A program made the position numbers and the translations under genes. A stretch of 64,000 nt of DNA from Chelativorans sp. Marseille-P2723. Lineage in GTDB: Bacteria > Pseudomonadota > Alphaproteobacteria > Rhizobiales > Rhizobiaceae. Location: the NCBI RefSeq assembly GCF_902809845.1, contig NZ_CADDWI010000007.1:279439-343438 (forward strand), in the 5' to 3' direction. Below are positions 27,715 to 36,900 of the stretch, in pieces. The notes below the pieces were generated by a model. It saw nothing but the letters and a program-made list of their open reading frames with translations, was not told the origin of the DNA and searched no databases. Numbering within the stretch: position 1 is the stretch's first letter; the number at the start of each line of letters is the position of its first letter.

Positions 27715-27790
27715 GTGACCCGCTCCTTTTATACGCAAGAACCAGGCGTCCGAACGGCCTTGTGCGAATGGCGGGCGGAAGTAGGTCCCC

Positions 27791-28747
27791 ATGACGGTCG
27801 CTGAACGGGATTTCGCTGCCGAGCGCCGACCGCTGATGGGGATTGCGCTCAAGATCCTCTCCGTTGCCGTGTTCGTGGCGATGTCGTCTTTCATCAAGGC
27901 GGCAGGCACGGTGCCGGCGGGGCAGATCGTCTTCTTCCGTTCCTTTTTCGCCATCTTCCCCCTTATGGTCATGATCGCCTGGCGAAACGAGCTTGCGACT
28001 GCGTTTCATACACAGCACCCCTGGAGCCACGTTCTTCGCGGGCTTGTCGGTGTCGTCTCCATGGGACTTGGCTTTTTCGGCCTGACGCGCCTGCCGCTGC
28101 CGGATGCCATCACGCTGAATTACGCGCAGCCGCTGCTCGTCGTGGTCTTCTCGGCGATCTTCATCGGCGAGGTCGTCCGCATCTATCGCTGGAGCGCGGT
28201 CATTGTCGGCTTTGTAGGTGTGGTCATCATCGCCTGGCCAAAGCTGACACTTCTGACGGGCGAGGCAGGAATGGGGGAGGGAGAGGCGCTGGGGGTGATC
28301 GCCGTTCTTCTGGCCGCCGCTGCCTCGGCCGTCGTGATGCTGCTCGTGCGGCGCCTGGTGATGACGGAGAAAACCTCCACCATCGTGCTGTGGTTTTCCG
28401 TGACGGCGACCATCGTCTCGTTCTTCACGCTGCCGTTTGGTTGGGTGCCGCTGACGAACTGGCAGATCGCGGCGCTTGCCGCCGCCGGTATCTGCGGTGG
28501 AATCGGTCAGGTACTCATGACCCAGTGCTATCGCTATGCGGAGCTGTCGACCATCGCGCCCTTCGAGTACACCTCCATGATTCTTGCCATTCTGGTGGGC
28601 TACTTCGCTTTCAACGATGTGCCGACGATCTATACGCTCGTCGGCGGGCTGATCGTCGTCGGCGCCGGCCTTTTCATCATATGGCGGGAGCACCAGCTTG
28701 GCCTTAAGCGCGTGAAGGCCCGCCGTTTCGTTCCGCCTGCATCATGA
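27791..28747 (+). CDS. EamA/DMT-family transporter
   Basis: A 318-residue inner-membrane protein with ten predicted helices in two EamA repeats (about residues 15-145 and 165-300), the layout of the drug/metabolite transporter superfamily. Recognisable segments include AMSSFIKAAG, YAQPLLVVVFSAIFIGEVV in repeat one and the matching APFEYTSMILAILVGYFAFND in repeat two. It is 76 bases after the molybdopterin subunit gene on the same strand, so co-transcription is possible. The substrate cannot be deduced. It converges on the DNA glycosylase gene. Confidence 0.85.
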   Translation: MTVAERDFAAERRPLMGIALKILSVAVFVAMSSFIKAAGTVPAGQIVFFRSFFAIFPLMVMIAWRNELATAFHTQHPWSHVLRGLVGVVSMGLGFFGLTRLPLPDAITLNYAQPLLVVVFSAIFIGEVVRIYRWSAVIVGFVGVVIIAWPKLTLLTGEAGMGEGEALGVIAVLLAAAASAVVMLLVRRLVMTEKTSTIVLWFSVTATIVSFFTLPFGWVPLTNWQIAALAAAGICGGIGQVLMTQCYRYAELSTIAPFEYTSMILAILVGYFAFNDVPTIYTLVGGLIVVGAGLFIIWREHQLGLKRVKARRFVPPAS

Positions 28748-28786
28748 ACAGAAGAGCTTACCGGGCTCGCTTGGCTTGCCGCTGTT

Positions 28787-29626
28787 TCAGCCTTCCAACT
28801 CCGCAAGTTTCATCTTGACGGCAAGGAGATCGCGCCACGCCAGCTTCTTGTGCGCCGGGTTGCGCAGCAGATAGGCGGGATGTAGCGTCGGCATGGTGGG
28901 TATTTCAAGCCCGCCTGGAGTCGTGTGAACGGACCATGTGCCGCGCATGCGCATGATGCCCGTCTTGGTTTGCAGGAGCAGCTTGGTGGACGGGTTACCC
29001 AGCGTCACCAAAACCTTCGGGCGCACCAGTTCGATGTGGCGTTCGATGAAGGGACGGCAAATCTCACTTTCAAGTGGTGACGGCTCGCGGTTGCCGGGCG
29101 GCCGCCACGGGATGATGTTTGAGATGTAGGCCGATGTGCGATCCCGGCCGATTGCCGCGAGCATCCGGTCGAGCAGCCTGCCGGAACGACCCACGAAGGG
29201 CAGGCCTTGCAGATCCTCGTCCCGTCCCGGCGCTTCGCCCACCAGCATCAGGTCGGCTTGCGGATTGCCATCGGCGAAGACGAGGTTCCTGGCAGTAAAT
29301 TTCAGATTGCAGCCGTCGAAATCTGTCAGGATCGTCCGCAACTCCTCCAGGCTTTGCGCCTGCCGCGCCAGATCACGAGCGCGCGCGGCCTGCGCTTCAT
29401 CGGGAATGGCCGCAGCTGCAAGCCTAACCGAGTTCTCCGCTTGGGGCTGCTGGGCAGTGGATGTGGTGGAGGAAAGGGCTGAACTGACCGCTAGGCCCGT
29501 CGCGGCCTTCTGGGGAGAGAGCCTGTCATTCGGTTCCTCTGCCAGCGCCTCATCAACCCCGGCGTCGGCGTAGAATGCGAGGAGCTCATGAAGATATGCC
29601 GGGTTGTTTAGCGCTTTTGATGTCAT
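28787..29626 (-). CDS. type-4-like uracil-DNA glycosylase lacking two Fe-S cysteines
   Basis: A 279-residue uracil-DNA glycosylase of the family 4/5 fold, acting in base excision repair. Motif A is VGEAPGRDEDLQGLPFVG near residues 130-145 and the C-terminal motif is HPAYLLRNP. Classic family 4 enzymes hold a 4Fe-4S cluster with four cysteines (CxxC, then C in NIVKCRPP, then a last C). Here only FDGC and EIC remain: the first Cys is Phe and the third is Trp in NIIPWRPPGNR. The first 90 or so residues are variable and low in complexity (QPQ, SSTTST). Alphaproteobacteria often carry such W-type proteins. Enzymatic activity is expected but not certain. Confidence 0.82.
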   Translation of the reverse strand: MTSKALNNPAYLHELLAFYADAGVDEALAEEPNDRLSPQKAATGLAVSSALSSTTSTAQQPQAENSVRLAAAAIPDEAQAARARDLARQAQSLEELRTILTDFDGCNLKFTARNLVFADGNPQADLMLVGEAPGRDEDLQGLPFVGRSGRLLDRMLAAIGRDRTSAYISNIIPWRPPGNREPSPLESEICRPFIERHIELVRPKVLVTLGNPSTKLLLQTKTGIMRMRGTWSVHTTPGGLEIPTMPTLHPAYLLRNPAHKKLAWRDLLAVKMKLAELEG

Positions 29627-29799
29627 GGCTCCAATTTCGGCTCTTGGAGCGGCCGATGCAAGGCCGATGAGCGACTTGGAAGGCGGTAAGTGTATTTTGT
29701 AGTTATGCTTGGATAAAGTTGCAGTTATTTAATATAAACAAAATGTTAAGAGCGATTATTATAAACATTCGATAGATGTTAAGCACAAAGGGATAGATC
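29627..29799 (+). promoter_or_regulatory. AT-rich leader of the porin-like gene
   Basis: This 173-base gap between the divergent glycosylase and outer-membrane protein genes becomes strongly AT-rich from about 29690, unlike the surrounding DNA. Such a leader suits a highly expressed outer-membrane protein gene. Several TTAA and TATA-like words are present, but I could not settle on one -35/-10 pair. The AAAGGGATAG before the ATG at 29800 serves as ribosome-binding site. Confidence 0.4.
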
Positions 29800-30483
29800 A
29801 TGAAAGTTTTGCGCATACCGCTTCTTACGTCTTTTTGCTTCATGGCGCCCGCAGGGTCTATATGGGCTGCTGATCCAACCTTCTACCAGCCGATTCCGCA
29901 GCCGGTACCTGTGGCAAAGTACGATTGGAGTGGCCCCTATCTTGGAATTCAAGGGGGATATGGTTGGACCGACCTCGACGGAGAGGCCGATTTTTTCGAC
30001 GAGATCGATGGCATGGAGGCCCCGCTTGATCTTAAGGGTGGGTTCATCGGTGCTTTCGCTGGTTACAATTTCCAGTCGGGTCGGTTCGTGTACGGTGTCG
30101 AGGGAGACATCAACAAGGCATGGATGGACGAGGACTTCACTTTCTCCACCGCTCCGGCCAATGCAGAAGTCGACTGGTTCGGATCGCTCCGCGCGCGCCT
30201 CGGCTATGGGCTCGACCGCACGCTGTTATACGCGACCGGAGGGTTGGCCCATGCGGAAGTCGGGATGCGCCTGGACAGCTTCGATTTTGCCCAGGACAAG
30301 GGTATGACGGGCTGGACCCTTGGCGCTGGTGTCGAACATGCAATCACGAGCACTCTGCTGGCCCGAGGGGAATACCGCTATTACGATTTCGGTGGCGGCA
30401 CGTTCGGGAGCCCTGCAGTTGGCGAGCACGATCTGGATTTGTCCATGCACACGCTCTCGCTCGGACTTGCTTATAAATTTTGA
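29800..30483 (+). CDS. Omp25/Omp31-type outer-membrane beta-barrel protein
   Basis: A 227-residue outer-membrane protein. A signal peptide ends near AAD at residues 24-25 (SIWAAD). The mature part shows the alternating pattern of an eight-stranded barrel, with typical Omp25/31 pieces such as WSGPYLGIQGGYGW, GGFIGAFAGYNFQ, VYGVEGDINKAW, LRARLGYGLDRTLLYATGGL and GWTLGAGVEHA. It ends in Phe (LAYKF), the signal for the outer-membrane insertion machinery. No cysteines are present in the barrel. The gene stands alone behind an AT-rich leader. In rhizobia and brucellae this family is abundant and helps stabilise the outer membrane. Confidence 0.88.
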   Translation: MKVLRIPLLTSFCFMAPAGSIWAADPTFYQPIPQPVPVAKYDWSGPYLGIQGGYGWTDLDGEADFFDEIDGMEAPLDLKGGFIGAFAGYNFQSGRFVYGVEGDINKAWMDEDFTFSTAPANAEVDWFGSLRARLGYGLDRTLLYATGGLAHAEVGMRLDSFDFAQDKGMTGWTLGAGVEHAITSTLLARGEYRYYDFGGGTFGSPAVGEHDLDLSMHTLSLGLAYKF

Positions 30484-30768
30484 CACCGCGGCAGGCTGAT
30501 CCGGCAACACCATTTCGGGATGGCGGGCTGGCTCCAAGCGATAGAGCTGACCCGCCTTTTCATAAGGGGGTACATGCGTGCCGCCATGAACTACTCTCCA
30601 ACCCCGCAAGAAAGACCGGACCTTGCGCCATAGCGCCCTATTTTCCTCTTTTGCCGATTCCGCGGGTGACCGGCCGTCCGGCGGGAACATACGTGATGGT
30701 TTCCCCTTTCGCGCTGATAGGCTATAGGCAGCCTCGACAAGCAAACTATGCTCAGACTGGAGGGATGG

Positions 30769-32457
30769 ATGAGCGAACGCGAAAGCATGGAGTTCGATGT
30801 GGTCATCGTCGGTGCAGGACCGGCGGGTCTGGCAGCATCGATCAGGCTGAAGCAGCTCAACCCCGACCTTTCGATTGTCGTTCTGGAAAAAGGCGGCGAG
30901 GTCGGCGCGCACATTCTCTCCGGCGCCGTTGTCGATCCGATCGGTATAGACCGGCTTCTGCCCGGTTGGCGGGAGGAGGAAGGGCATCCGTTCACGACAC
31001 CGGTCACTGATGATCATTTCCTTCTTCTTGGACCAGCGGGCAGGTTGCGGATTCCCAATTTCGTTATGCCTCCGCTTATGAACAATCACGGCAACTACAT
31101 CGTCTCTCTAGGCAATGTTTGCCGGTGGCTGGCGGAGAAGGCCGAAGCGCTGGGAGTGGAGATTTATCCCGGCTTTGCCGCTGCCGAACTGCTCTACAAC
31201 GATGAAAACGCCGTCATTGGCGTGGTGACCGGCGACATGGGCGTGGAACGGGACGGAAGCCACGGTCCGGCTTATCAGCCGGGAATGGCGTTGCTTGGCA
31301 AGTATGTGTTGTTGGGTGAGGGCGCACGCGGCTCGCTCTCCAAGGAACTCATTGCCCGCTATCATCTGGATGAGGGGCGCGAGCCGCAGAAATATGGCAT
31401 CGGGCTCAAGGAACTCTGGGAAGTGAAGCCGGAGAAGCATAAGCGCGGGCTGGTGCAACATAGCTTTGGCTGGCCGCTGGACCGCCAGACCGGCGGCGGC
31501 TCATTCCTTTATCATTTCGATGACAATCTCGTCGCTGTTGGCTTCGTTGTTCACCTCAACTACCGCAATCCCTACCTCTCGCCCTTCGAGGAGTTCCAGC
31601 GCTTCAAGACGCACCCGGCGATCAGGGACACTTTCGAGGACGGCAAGCGCATAGGCTATGGCGCGCGTGCCATTACCGAGGGCGGCTGGCAATCCATTCC
31701 GAAAATGGCCTTTCCAGGCGGGCTTCTGATGGGCTGTTCGGCCGGCCTGGTGAACGTCCCCCGTATCAAGGGTTCGCACAATGCGGTTCTTTCCGGGATA
31801 CTGGCGGCTGAGCATGTGGAGGAAGCTATCCGCGTCGGTCGGTTCAATGAGGAGCTTTCCGGCTTCGATGAAGCGTTGCGCGCATCCGATGTTGGCAAGG
31901 ACCTGAAGAAGGTGCGCAACGTGAAGCCGCTCTGGTCGCGCTTTGGCACGATTGTCGGCGTCGGGATCGGCGGTTTAGATATGTGGCTCAACACGCTCCT
32001 TCGCGTTTCTCCCCTCGGTACGCTCAAGCATGGCAAGGCAGATCACGAGTCGATCGAGCCGGCGGAAAGACACAGCCCGATCGGCTATCCCAAGCCTGAT
32101 GGCGTCCTGACCTTCGACCGGCTTTCCTCCGTGTTCCTGTCCAACACCAACCATGAGGAGAACCAGCCGGTCCACCTCAAAGTCGGCGACATGGAGCTTC
32201 AAAAGAGGTCCGAGTTCGGGGTCTTTGCGGGGCCTTCCACGCGTTACTGCCCGGCGGGCGTTTATGAATGGGTGGACGCCGACGGCAACTCCTTGACGGG
32301 GCCGGATTCCGAGAAGGCCAGGGTGGCAGATGCACGCTTTGTCATCAATGCCCAGAACTGCGTCCACTGCAAGACCTGCGACATCAAGGATCCGAACCAG
32401 AATATCAACTGGGTGCCGCCGCAGGGCGGGGAAGGGCCCGTTTATCAAAACATGTGA
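30769..32457 (+). CDS. electron transfer flavoprotein-ubiquinone oxidoreductase
   Basis: A 562-residue ETF-QO that passes electrons from acyl-CoA dehydrogenases, via ETF, to ubiquinone at the inner membrane. The FAD-binding Rossmann motif VVIVGAGPAGLAAS is at residues 10-23. The C-terminal 4Fe-4S domain holds one Cys in TRYCPAGVYEW and three in NAQNCVHCKTCDIKDP. The end GGEGPVYQNM is highly conserved in the family. I place the start at ATG 30769, four bases after GGAGGG. An earlier ATG at 30748 adds seven residues with no site. It would serve the isovaleryl-CoA dehydrogenase encoded about 10 kb away. Confidence 0.93.
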   Translation: MSERESMEFDVVIVGAGPAGLAASIRLKQLNPDLSIVVLEKGGEVGAHILSGAVVDPIGIDRLLPGWREEEGHPFTTPVTDDHFLLLGPAGRLRIPNFVMPPLMNNHGNYIVSLGNVCRWLAEKAEALGVEIYPGFAAAELLYNDENAVIGVVTGDMGVERDGSHGPAYQPGMALLGKYVLLGEGARGSLSKELIARYHLDEGREPQKYGIGLKELWEVKPEKHKRGLVQHSFGWPLDRQTGGGSFLYHFDDNLVAVGFVVHLNYRNPYLSPFEEFQRFKTHPAIRDTFEDGKRIGYGARAITEGGWQSIPKMAFPGGLLMGCSAGLVNVPRIKGSHNAVLSGILAAEHVEEAIRVGRFNEELSGFDEALRASDVGKDLKKVRNVKPLWSRFGTIVGVGIGGLDMWLNTLLRVSPLGTLKHGKADHESIEPAERHSPIGYPKPDGVLTFDRLSSVFLSNTNHEENQPVHLKVGDMELQKRSEFGVFAGPSTRYCPAGVYEWVDADGNSLTGPDSEKARVADARFVINAQNCVHCKTCDIKDPNQNINWVPPQGGEGPVYQNM

Positions 32458-32497
32458 AGGCGGGAGAATAAGGTAGCAGCCTCCTATTTCCCGGCGG

Positions 32498-33550
32498 TCA
32501 TACCCGCATTACATCGTCCCGATCCTTCGCCTCATTCGGCCGCAGGCCGAACTCGAGCAGGACGGGCAGGTGGTCGGAGCCGGCATCCGGTAACCTGCGG
32601 GTATCAAGAGGCACTACCCGACCCTTCACAAATAGGTTGTCAATCGGCAGGCCCACCGTTCGGCGCAGGAAATCGGGAACCTGCCGGAAAAGCCATGTCG
32701 GCCCAACATTGCCTAGCACCTTGAGCCCGCCAGCGCTGGCTATTTGCCGCGCTCTTGCGCTCCAGGGGGCGGAGTTCAAGTCGCCCGCAAGGATGGCTGT
32801 CGTCCCAAGCTTATTGAGTACGGGCGATATCCGGCTCATCTGCTGGCGCCTGTCAAATGGCCAGGGCCAGCCGAGATGAAGGGCCGCGATATCGACAGCC
32901 GAGCCGGCGATATTCACCGTGGCGATGCCCAGCGAGCCGCGGTCGAAGCAACGTGCTAGGGTTGGGTGCAGGAACGGCCTGCGCGAAAGAATAGCCACTC
33001 CTCCAATCCCGGTGGGCGAGTCGCAATAGAGCAGGTGCGGATAAGCGGTTTCGATCGATTTCAGCTCCTCCCGCCACTCCGCCGATACTTCGTTCAGGGT
33101 GATGATGTCCGGCTGCGCGGCCCCGATAAGGGAAAGTGCCCGCTTAGGCGTGGGGTTGTCGTAGCGCAGATTGATATGCAGGAGCCGGTAACGCGCTGGG
33201 CCTGCATCGCTGATGGCAACCGCCGCCGCCGTATTTGCGCTCGATGCCGAATAGGGAACGACAGCCGATGCTATTGCCGCTATCCCCAAAAGCACTGCCG
33301 TCACTCCGATGGACCGCCAGCCCCGGTAAAAAATACAGGGAAACGCCAGGAATATTATGAGCGCGGCTAGATGGATTCGGAAATGGGCGAAGGAATCGAA
33401 TGCGCCGTGAATTGTACCCCAAAAGCCGGCGACCACCGGAATCGCCAGCATTAAGGTCATGACGGCGCAAGTGGTTGGTATAGGTTTGAACGTAAGGATT
33501 TGGCTTTGCGGCATTGCCTGCAACATGCTGCGAAATCGTAGCCGGAGCAA
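32498..33550 (-). CDS. membrane-anchored endonuclease/exonuclease/phosphatase-family protein
   Basis: A protein of up to 350 residues. The N-terminal third has three hydrophobic segments (about residues 28-46, 60-75 and 82-100), putting the following domain outside the cytoplasm. The EEP domain (from about 125) shows the expected active-site pieces: Asn in LLHINLRYDN, Glu in ITLNEVSAEW, AILSRRP, ALHLGWPWP, the Asp/Asn pair in LAGDLNSAPWS and the final His in GSDHLPVLLEF. Family members cleave phosphodiesters in nucleic acids, phospholipids or nucleotides. The substrate here is unknown. The true start may be an internal Met (residue 9 or 13). It converges on the ETF-QO gene. Confidence 0.8.
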   Translation of the reverse strand: MLRLRFRSMLQAMPQSQILTFKPIPTTCAVMTLMLAIPVVAGFWGTIHGAFDSFAHFRIHLAALIIFLAFPCIFYRGWRSIGVTAVLLGIAAIASAVVPYSASSANTAAAVAISDAGPARYRLLHINLRYDNPTPKRALSLIGAAQPDIITLNEVSAEWREELKSIETAYPHLLYCDSPTGIGGVAILSRRPFLHPTLARCFDRGSLGIATVNIAGSAVDIAALHLGWPWPFDRRQQMSRISPVLNKLGTTAILAGDLNSAPWSARARQIASAGGLKVLGNVGPTWLFRQVPDFLRRTVGLPIDNLFVKGRVVPLDTRRLPDAGSDHLPVLLEFGLRPNEAKDRDDVMRV

Positions 33551-33779
33551 GGTGCCGGATGACGGGTGTCAGGTGAGAGGAGCATGCTTCGTAGGCGGCG
33601 ACTTACATTTCTGCAAAACGGATCAATGAACGTGAAGAGCGACGCAGTGCCTGCCTAGCCTTCCGTGCATGCTCAACTGTCCGGGGCCAAGACGGCGAGC
33701 CCTGACCATCGCAGTCGCCGTCAGCTTGGGGACTTATCGTATCATCCGTCGCGGAAGCTGTTTCGCCTGGTTGAACCAG

Positions 33780-35276
33780 CTATTGGAAGGCCGTCTCCAG
33801 GAAACTGCGCAGCTTGCGAGAATGCAGGCGCTCGACAGGCATGGCGGCAAGCTTTTCCACCGCGCGTACACCAATCTGGAGATGCTGGGCTACCTGGCGC
33901 TTGTAGAAGTCCGTGGCCATGCCCGGCAGCTTCAACTCGCCGTGAAGCGGCTTGTCTGAAACGCATAGAAGGGTGCCATAAGGAACGCGGAAGCGAAAGC
34001 CATTCGCGGCAATCGTCGCCGATTCCATGTCCAGCGCGATGGCGCGGGATTGAGACAAGCGGTGCACCGGTCCGCGCTGCTCGCGCAGTTCCCAGTTGCG
34101 GTTGTCGATTGTCGCCACAGTCCCGGTTCGCATGATGCGCTTTAATTCGTAGCCCGACAGACCCGTGATCTCGGCCATGGCTTCCTGCAGGGCAACCTGC
34201 ACCTCGGCCAGCGCGGGCAGGGGCACCCAGACGGGAAGGTCCTCGTCGAGGACATGATCCTCCCGTACATAAGCATGAGCCAGCACATAGTCTCCCAGCG
34301 CCTGCGTGTGCCGCAAACCTGCGCAATGTCCGAGCATCAGCCAGGCATGCGGGCGCAAGACGGCGATGTGGTCGGTGATCGTCTTGGCATTGGAAGGCCC
34401 GACGCCGATATTGACCATGGTTATGCCGGAATGGTCGCCTTTTTTCAGATGATATGCCGGCATCTGCGGCAGGCGCTGGAGCGAGGCTTGTGGCTCCCCC
34501 TCGCCGGGAAGGGTAACGATGTTCCCCGGCTCTACGAAGGCTTCGTAACCTTCTCCGCCCGCTTCCATGATCTGGCGCGCAAGAGCACAGAATTCATCGA
34601 TGTAGAACTGATAGTTCGTAAACAGGACGAAGTTCTGGAAATGCTCGGGTGACGTCGCCGTATAATGGGGAAGGCGATGCAGGGAATAGTCGATCCGCTG
34701 CCCGGTAAAGGGAGCGAGTGGCAACGGTTCGCCGGGGCCGGGTTCGTAGATGCCGTTGACGATATCGTCGTCCATGTGGTTGAGATCCGGCACGTCGAAC
34801 AGGTCGCGCAGCGGTCGCGTAAGATTGTCGCCAATCTCACCCTCCACATAGGCGTCCTCCCGGAAGGCGAAATGCAGCGGAATCGGAATCTCCGATTCGG
34901 CGACGGTTACCGGCACCCCGTGATTGCGGACCAGCAGACCAAGCTGGCCGGTCAGATAGTTCTCGAAGAGGTCGGGCCGGGTGATGGTGGTCGCATAAAC
35001 GCCGGGTGCGGGAACATGGCCATAGGCAAGGCGCGTATCGATCTGCGCAAAGGAGGAGGTCGACAGACTCACTTCCGGATAGAACGCCCGGTAGCGGCGG
35101 TCGGATTCGCCCGTCTTAGCCACATGCACAAATGCTTCCCGCAGGAAGGCGGTGTTGCGCTCGTAAATCTCCTTCAATGCCTGGACGGCGTCGTACGCGT
35201 TGTCAAAGGAGCGCCGGGCAACCGGCTCCGGGCTGGAGATTAACTCGATGGGTTGAGGATAGGTTCGCTTGTCCAT
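33780..35276 (-). CDS. amn: AMP nucleosidase
   Basis: A 498-residue AMP nucleosidase that hydrolyses AMP to adenine and ribose 5-phosphate. The N-terminal regulatory domain (to about residue 170) precedes a nucleoside-phosphorylase-like catalytic domain with NIGVGPSNAKTITDHIAVLR and AWLMLGHCAGLRHTQALGDY. Further on, ALDMESATIAANGFRFRVPY holds the Asp/Glu-Ser segment typical of purine-binding sites, and LCVSDKPLHGELKLPG closes the site. Length matches the E. coli Amn type. A + strand gap of 229 bases separates it from the EEP gene. It affects adenine nucleotide pools, often under phosphate stress in relatives. Confidence 0.92.
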   Translation of the reverse strand: MDKRTYPQPIELISSPEPVARRSFDNAYDAVQALKEIYERNTAFLREAFVHVAKTGESDRRYRAFYPEVSLSTSSFAQIDTRLAYGHVPAPGVYATTITRPDLFENYLTGQLGLLVRNHGVPVTVAESEIPIPLHFAFREDAYVEGEIGDNLTRPLRDLFDVPDLNHMDDDIVNGIYEPGPGEPLPLAPFTGQRIDYSLHRLPHYTATSPEHFQNFVLFTNYQFYIDEFCALARQIMEAGGEGYEAFVEPGNIVTLPGEGEPQASLQRLPQMPAYHLKKGDHSGITMVNIGVGPSNAKTITDHIAVLRPHAWLMLGHCAGLRHTQALGDYVLAHAYVREDHVLDEDLPVWVPLPALAEVQVALQEAMAEITGLSGYELKRIMRTGTVATIDNRNWELREQRGPVHRLSQSRAIALDMESATIAANGFRFRVPYGTLLCVSDKPLHGELKLPGMATDFYKRQVAQHLQIGVRAVEKLAAMPVERLHSRKLRSFLETAFQ

Positions 35277-35360
35277 ATCCCATTATAGGTGTTCTGATCG
35301 TCATTTTCGAGCGGCAGCAGACATCAATCACCGTCTCATTGGATTCAGGGACGTTCCGGT

Positions 35361-35516
35361 TCAGCGGGCGCGTTGCAGGCTGACCATCAGCACGAAGCCG
35401 GCGCCGCTGGCAGCCTTGTAGCTTCCTTCGATGATATTCTCGTCGCTCGCCTGCACCACATCGATCATGGCCAATGGCGCCGTCATGAAAGCCACTGCCA
35501 CCATTGCCCTCGACAT
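35361..35516 (-). CDS. possible small exported protein
   Basis: A short frame of about 51 residues starting MSRAMVAVAFMTAPLAMIDV. The first 22 residues read as a signal peptide with possible cleavage after VQA. The remainder is short and includes a glycine- and alanine-rich stretch. The frame extends upstream to 35558, where it would overlap the neighbouring small gene by 11 bases. I recognise no family. It may be a spurious frame, but its signal-like start is unusual for random DNA. Confidence 0.3.
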   Translation of the reverse strand: MSRAMVAVAFMTAPLAMIDVVQASDENIIEGSYKAASGAGFVLMVSLQRAR

Positions 35517-35547
35517 CAACAGACCGAGTTCCCTAATTCCTGATTTC

Positions 35548-35742
35548 CTAACCGGCATTGCCGCTACCCGCCCTTAGGCGCTCCATCGTTTTCTCGTAAT
35601 GAGCGCAGCTTGCCTGCACGCCTTCGGCGCATTGCACCTGCTCTGAAAAGGAGCTTCCGTCTGCCCGTGCCACTATCGATGCGGTGATCATGCCGATTAG
35701 CGCGATCAGCAGGCACGCAATCGTGAAGCTTCGTGCAAACAT
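35548..35742 (-). CDS. small exported hypothetical protein
   Basis: A 64-residue frame with a convincing signal peptide or anchor (MFARSFTIACLLIALIGMI, then ASIVARADG with a possible cleavage site after ARA). The mature part of about 37 residues has two cysteines (VQCAEGVQASCAHYEK) that could form a disulfide. I recognise no named family. It lies between amn and a glutathione transferase gene, and a second small frame follows on the same strand. Confidence 0.45.
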   Translation of the reverse strand: MFARSFTIACLLIALIGMITASIVARADGSSFSEQVQCAEGVQASCAHYEKTMERLRAGSGNAG

Positions 35743-35923
35743 CCCGTTTCCTCGTCTTATCTGGATGCGCAGAATGCACCCCAGCCCCTGAATGGGTGCT
35801 GAGACATCCGTTCATCTGGCGTTCAAAGTGGTTGACGCCTTGATCTGCAGCCACAAATGGCGTTGATCATGCCAGCAGGGTGTGCCCTGCGAACCAAAAT
35901 GCTCGCTCGACCAGGAGAAAGCG

Positions 35924-36625
35924 ATGACGACTCAGAAACTGCCGATTGAACTTCATTATTGGCCAACGCCGAATGGCTGGAAGATTTCGATCATGCTGGA
36001 GGAACTAGGCGCTCCTTACGATGTCCACTACGTCGATATCCGAAAGGGCGAGCAGTTCCGGCCAGAGTTTCTAAAGATCGCGCCCAATAACCGCATGCCG
36101 GCAATCGTCGATCCCGAGGGACCTGGCGGTGAGCCCCTGTCTATTTTCGAGTCGGGAGCGATACTGCAATATCTGGGTCGCAAGTTCGGTCGTTTCTACC
36201 CCGCCGATGAGAGGGGGCGCGTTGAAGTTGACCAGTGGCTGTTCTGGCAGATGGGTGGACTTGGCCCGATGGCTGGCCAAGCTCATTTTTTCCGCAACTA
36301 CGCTTCGGAGAAGATTCAGGCTGCGATCGAGCGCTATACCAACGAGGTGAACCGCCTGTACGGCGTCATGAACAAGCGTCTTGCCCAGCGCGATTACCTT
36401 GCCGGGGAGTATTCCATAGCTGACATCGCCTGTGTTGGTTGGGTCTCGTCCTATGAGAACCAGGGGCAAGACCTCAACGAATTCCCAAATCTCAAGCGGT
36501 GGTTCGAGACGGTTATGGCTCGTTCTGCCGTCCAGCGCGGGATGGCACTTGGTCAGGAACACCGCCGCAATGTCGCCGACGATGACGAGGCAAAGAAGGT
36601 TCTCTTCGGTCAGCGCGCGCGTTGA
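35924..36625 (+). CDS. glutathione S-transferase, YghU/YfcG (Nu-class) type
   Basis: A 233-residue cytosolic glutathione transferase. The thioredoxin-like N-terminal domain (residues 8-90) contains YWPTPNGWKISIMLEELG, where the TPNG turn marks the Nu-class YfcG/YghU group, and the glutathione-binding segment NNRMPAIVDPEG with the downstream SIFESGAILQYLG. The helical C-terminal domain begins with VDQWLFWQMGGLGPMAGQ. Relatives have disulfide-bond reductase activity and bind two glutathiones. I chose the ATG at 35924 behind CAGGAGAAAG; a longer frame from 35882 lacks a site. Confidence 0.88.
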   Translation: MTTQKLPIELHYWPTPNGWKISIMLEELGAPYDVHYVDIRKGEQFRPEFLKIAPNNRMPAIVDPEGPGGEPLSIFESGAILQYLGRKFGRFYPADERGRVEVDQWLFWQMGGLGPMAGQAHFFRNYASEKIQAAIERYTNEVNRLYGVMNKRLAQRDYLAGEYSIADIACVGWVSSYENQGQDLNEFPNLKRWFETVMARSAVQRGMALGQEHRRNVADDDEAKKVLFGQRAR

Positions 36626-36900
36626 GCCGCGCTGAATTCGGTTGCTGTTCTTTCAATGTGGTTAAGGAAGGCTTACCCGAACCGTTAAGAGTCTTCCGCC
36701 AACCGCATTGGGGAAAAGCTTGGCCGCCGGGCATTTCCATGCTTAACGGAGAAAGCTTGTTTACGGATTGTTTTCACTTCGTTTTCTCAACATTAAGCAC
36801 ATTATTTAACGACCGTTTCAGCGCTTGGGGGGCATTTTCAGCCCTGCGACATCGCCACCAATAAGGCGGGCGCTCTCAGGATGAAACGGGGATTTGAAAC
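36626..36900. other. 275-base intergenic region
   Basis: The gap between the GST and Sel1-like genes becomes AT-rich between about 36755 and 36810. It includes TTAA-N7-TTAC at about 36662, one base off a CtrA-type box, which I consider too weak to call. I see no gene, tRNA or repeat. Confidence 0.4.

Noticed and set aside
26917..27972. 351-residue minus-strand frame over the molybdopterin subunit gene
   Set aside because: It lacks a ribosome-binding site and motifs and is a shadow of a strong gene on the plus strand.
27695..28693. 332-residue minus-strand frame over the EamA gene
   Set aside because: The translation is dominated by His, Asp, Arg and Lys, as expected from the reverse complement of membrane-protein codons.
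35774..35800. Six-base hairpin GCACCC/GGGTGC between the small exported gene and GST
   Set aside because: The stem is short, the loop is large and there is no T-tract. I do not call a terminator or RNA gene.
36662..36676. Possible CtrA box TTAA-N7-TTAC upstream of the Sel1-like gene
   Set aside because: It is one base off the consensus in an AT-rich gap, which is too weak without conservation data.
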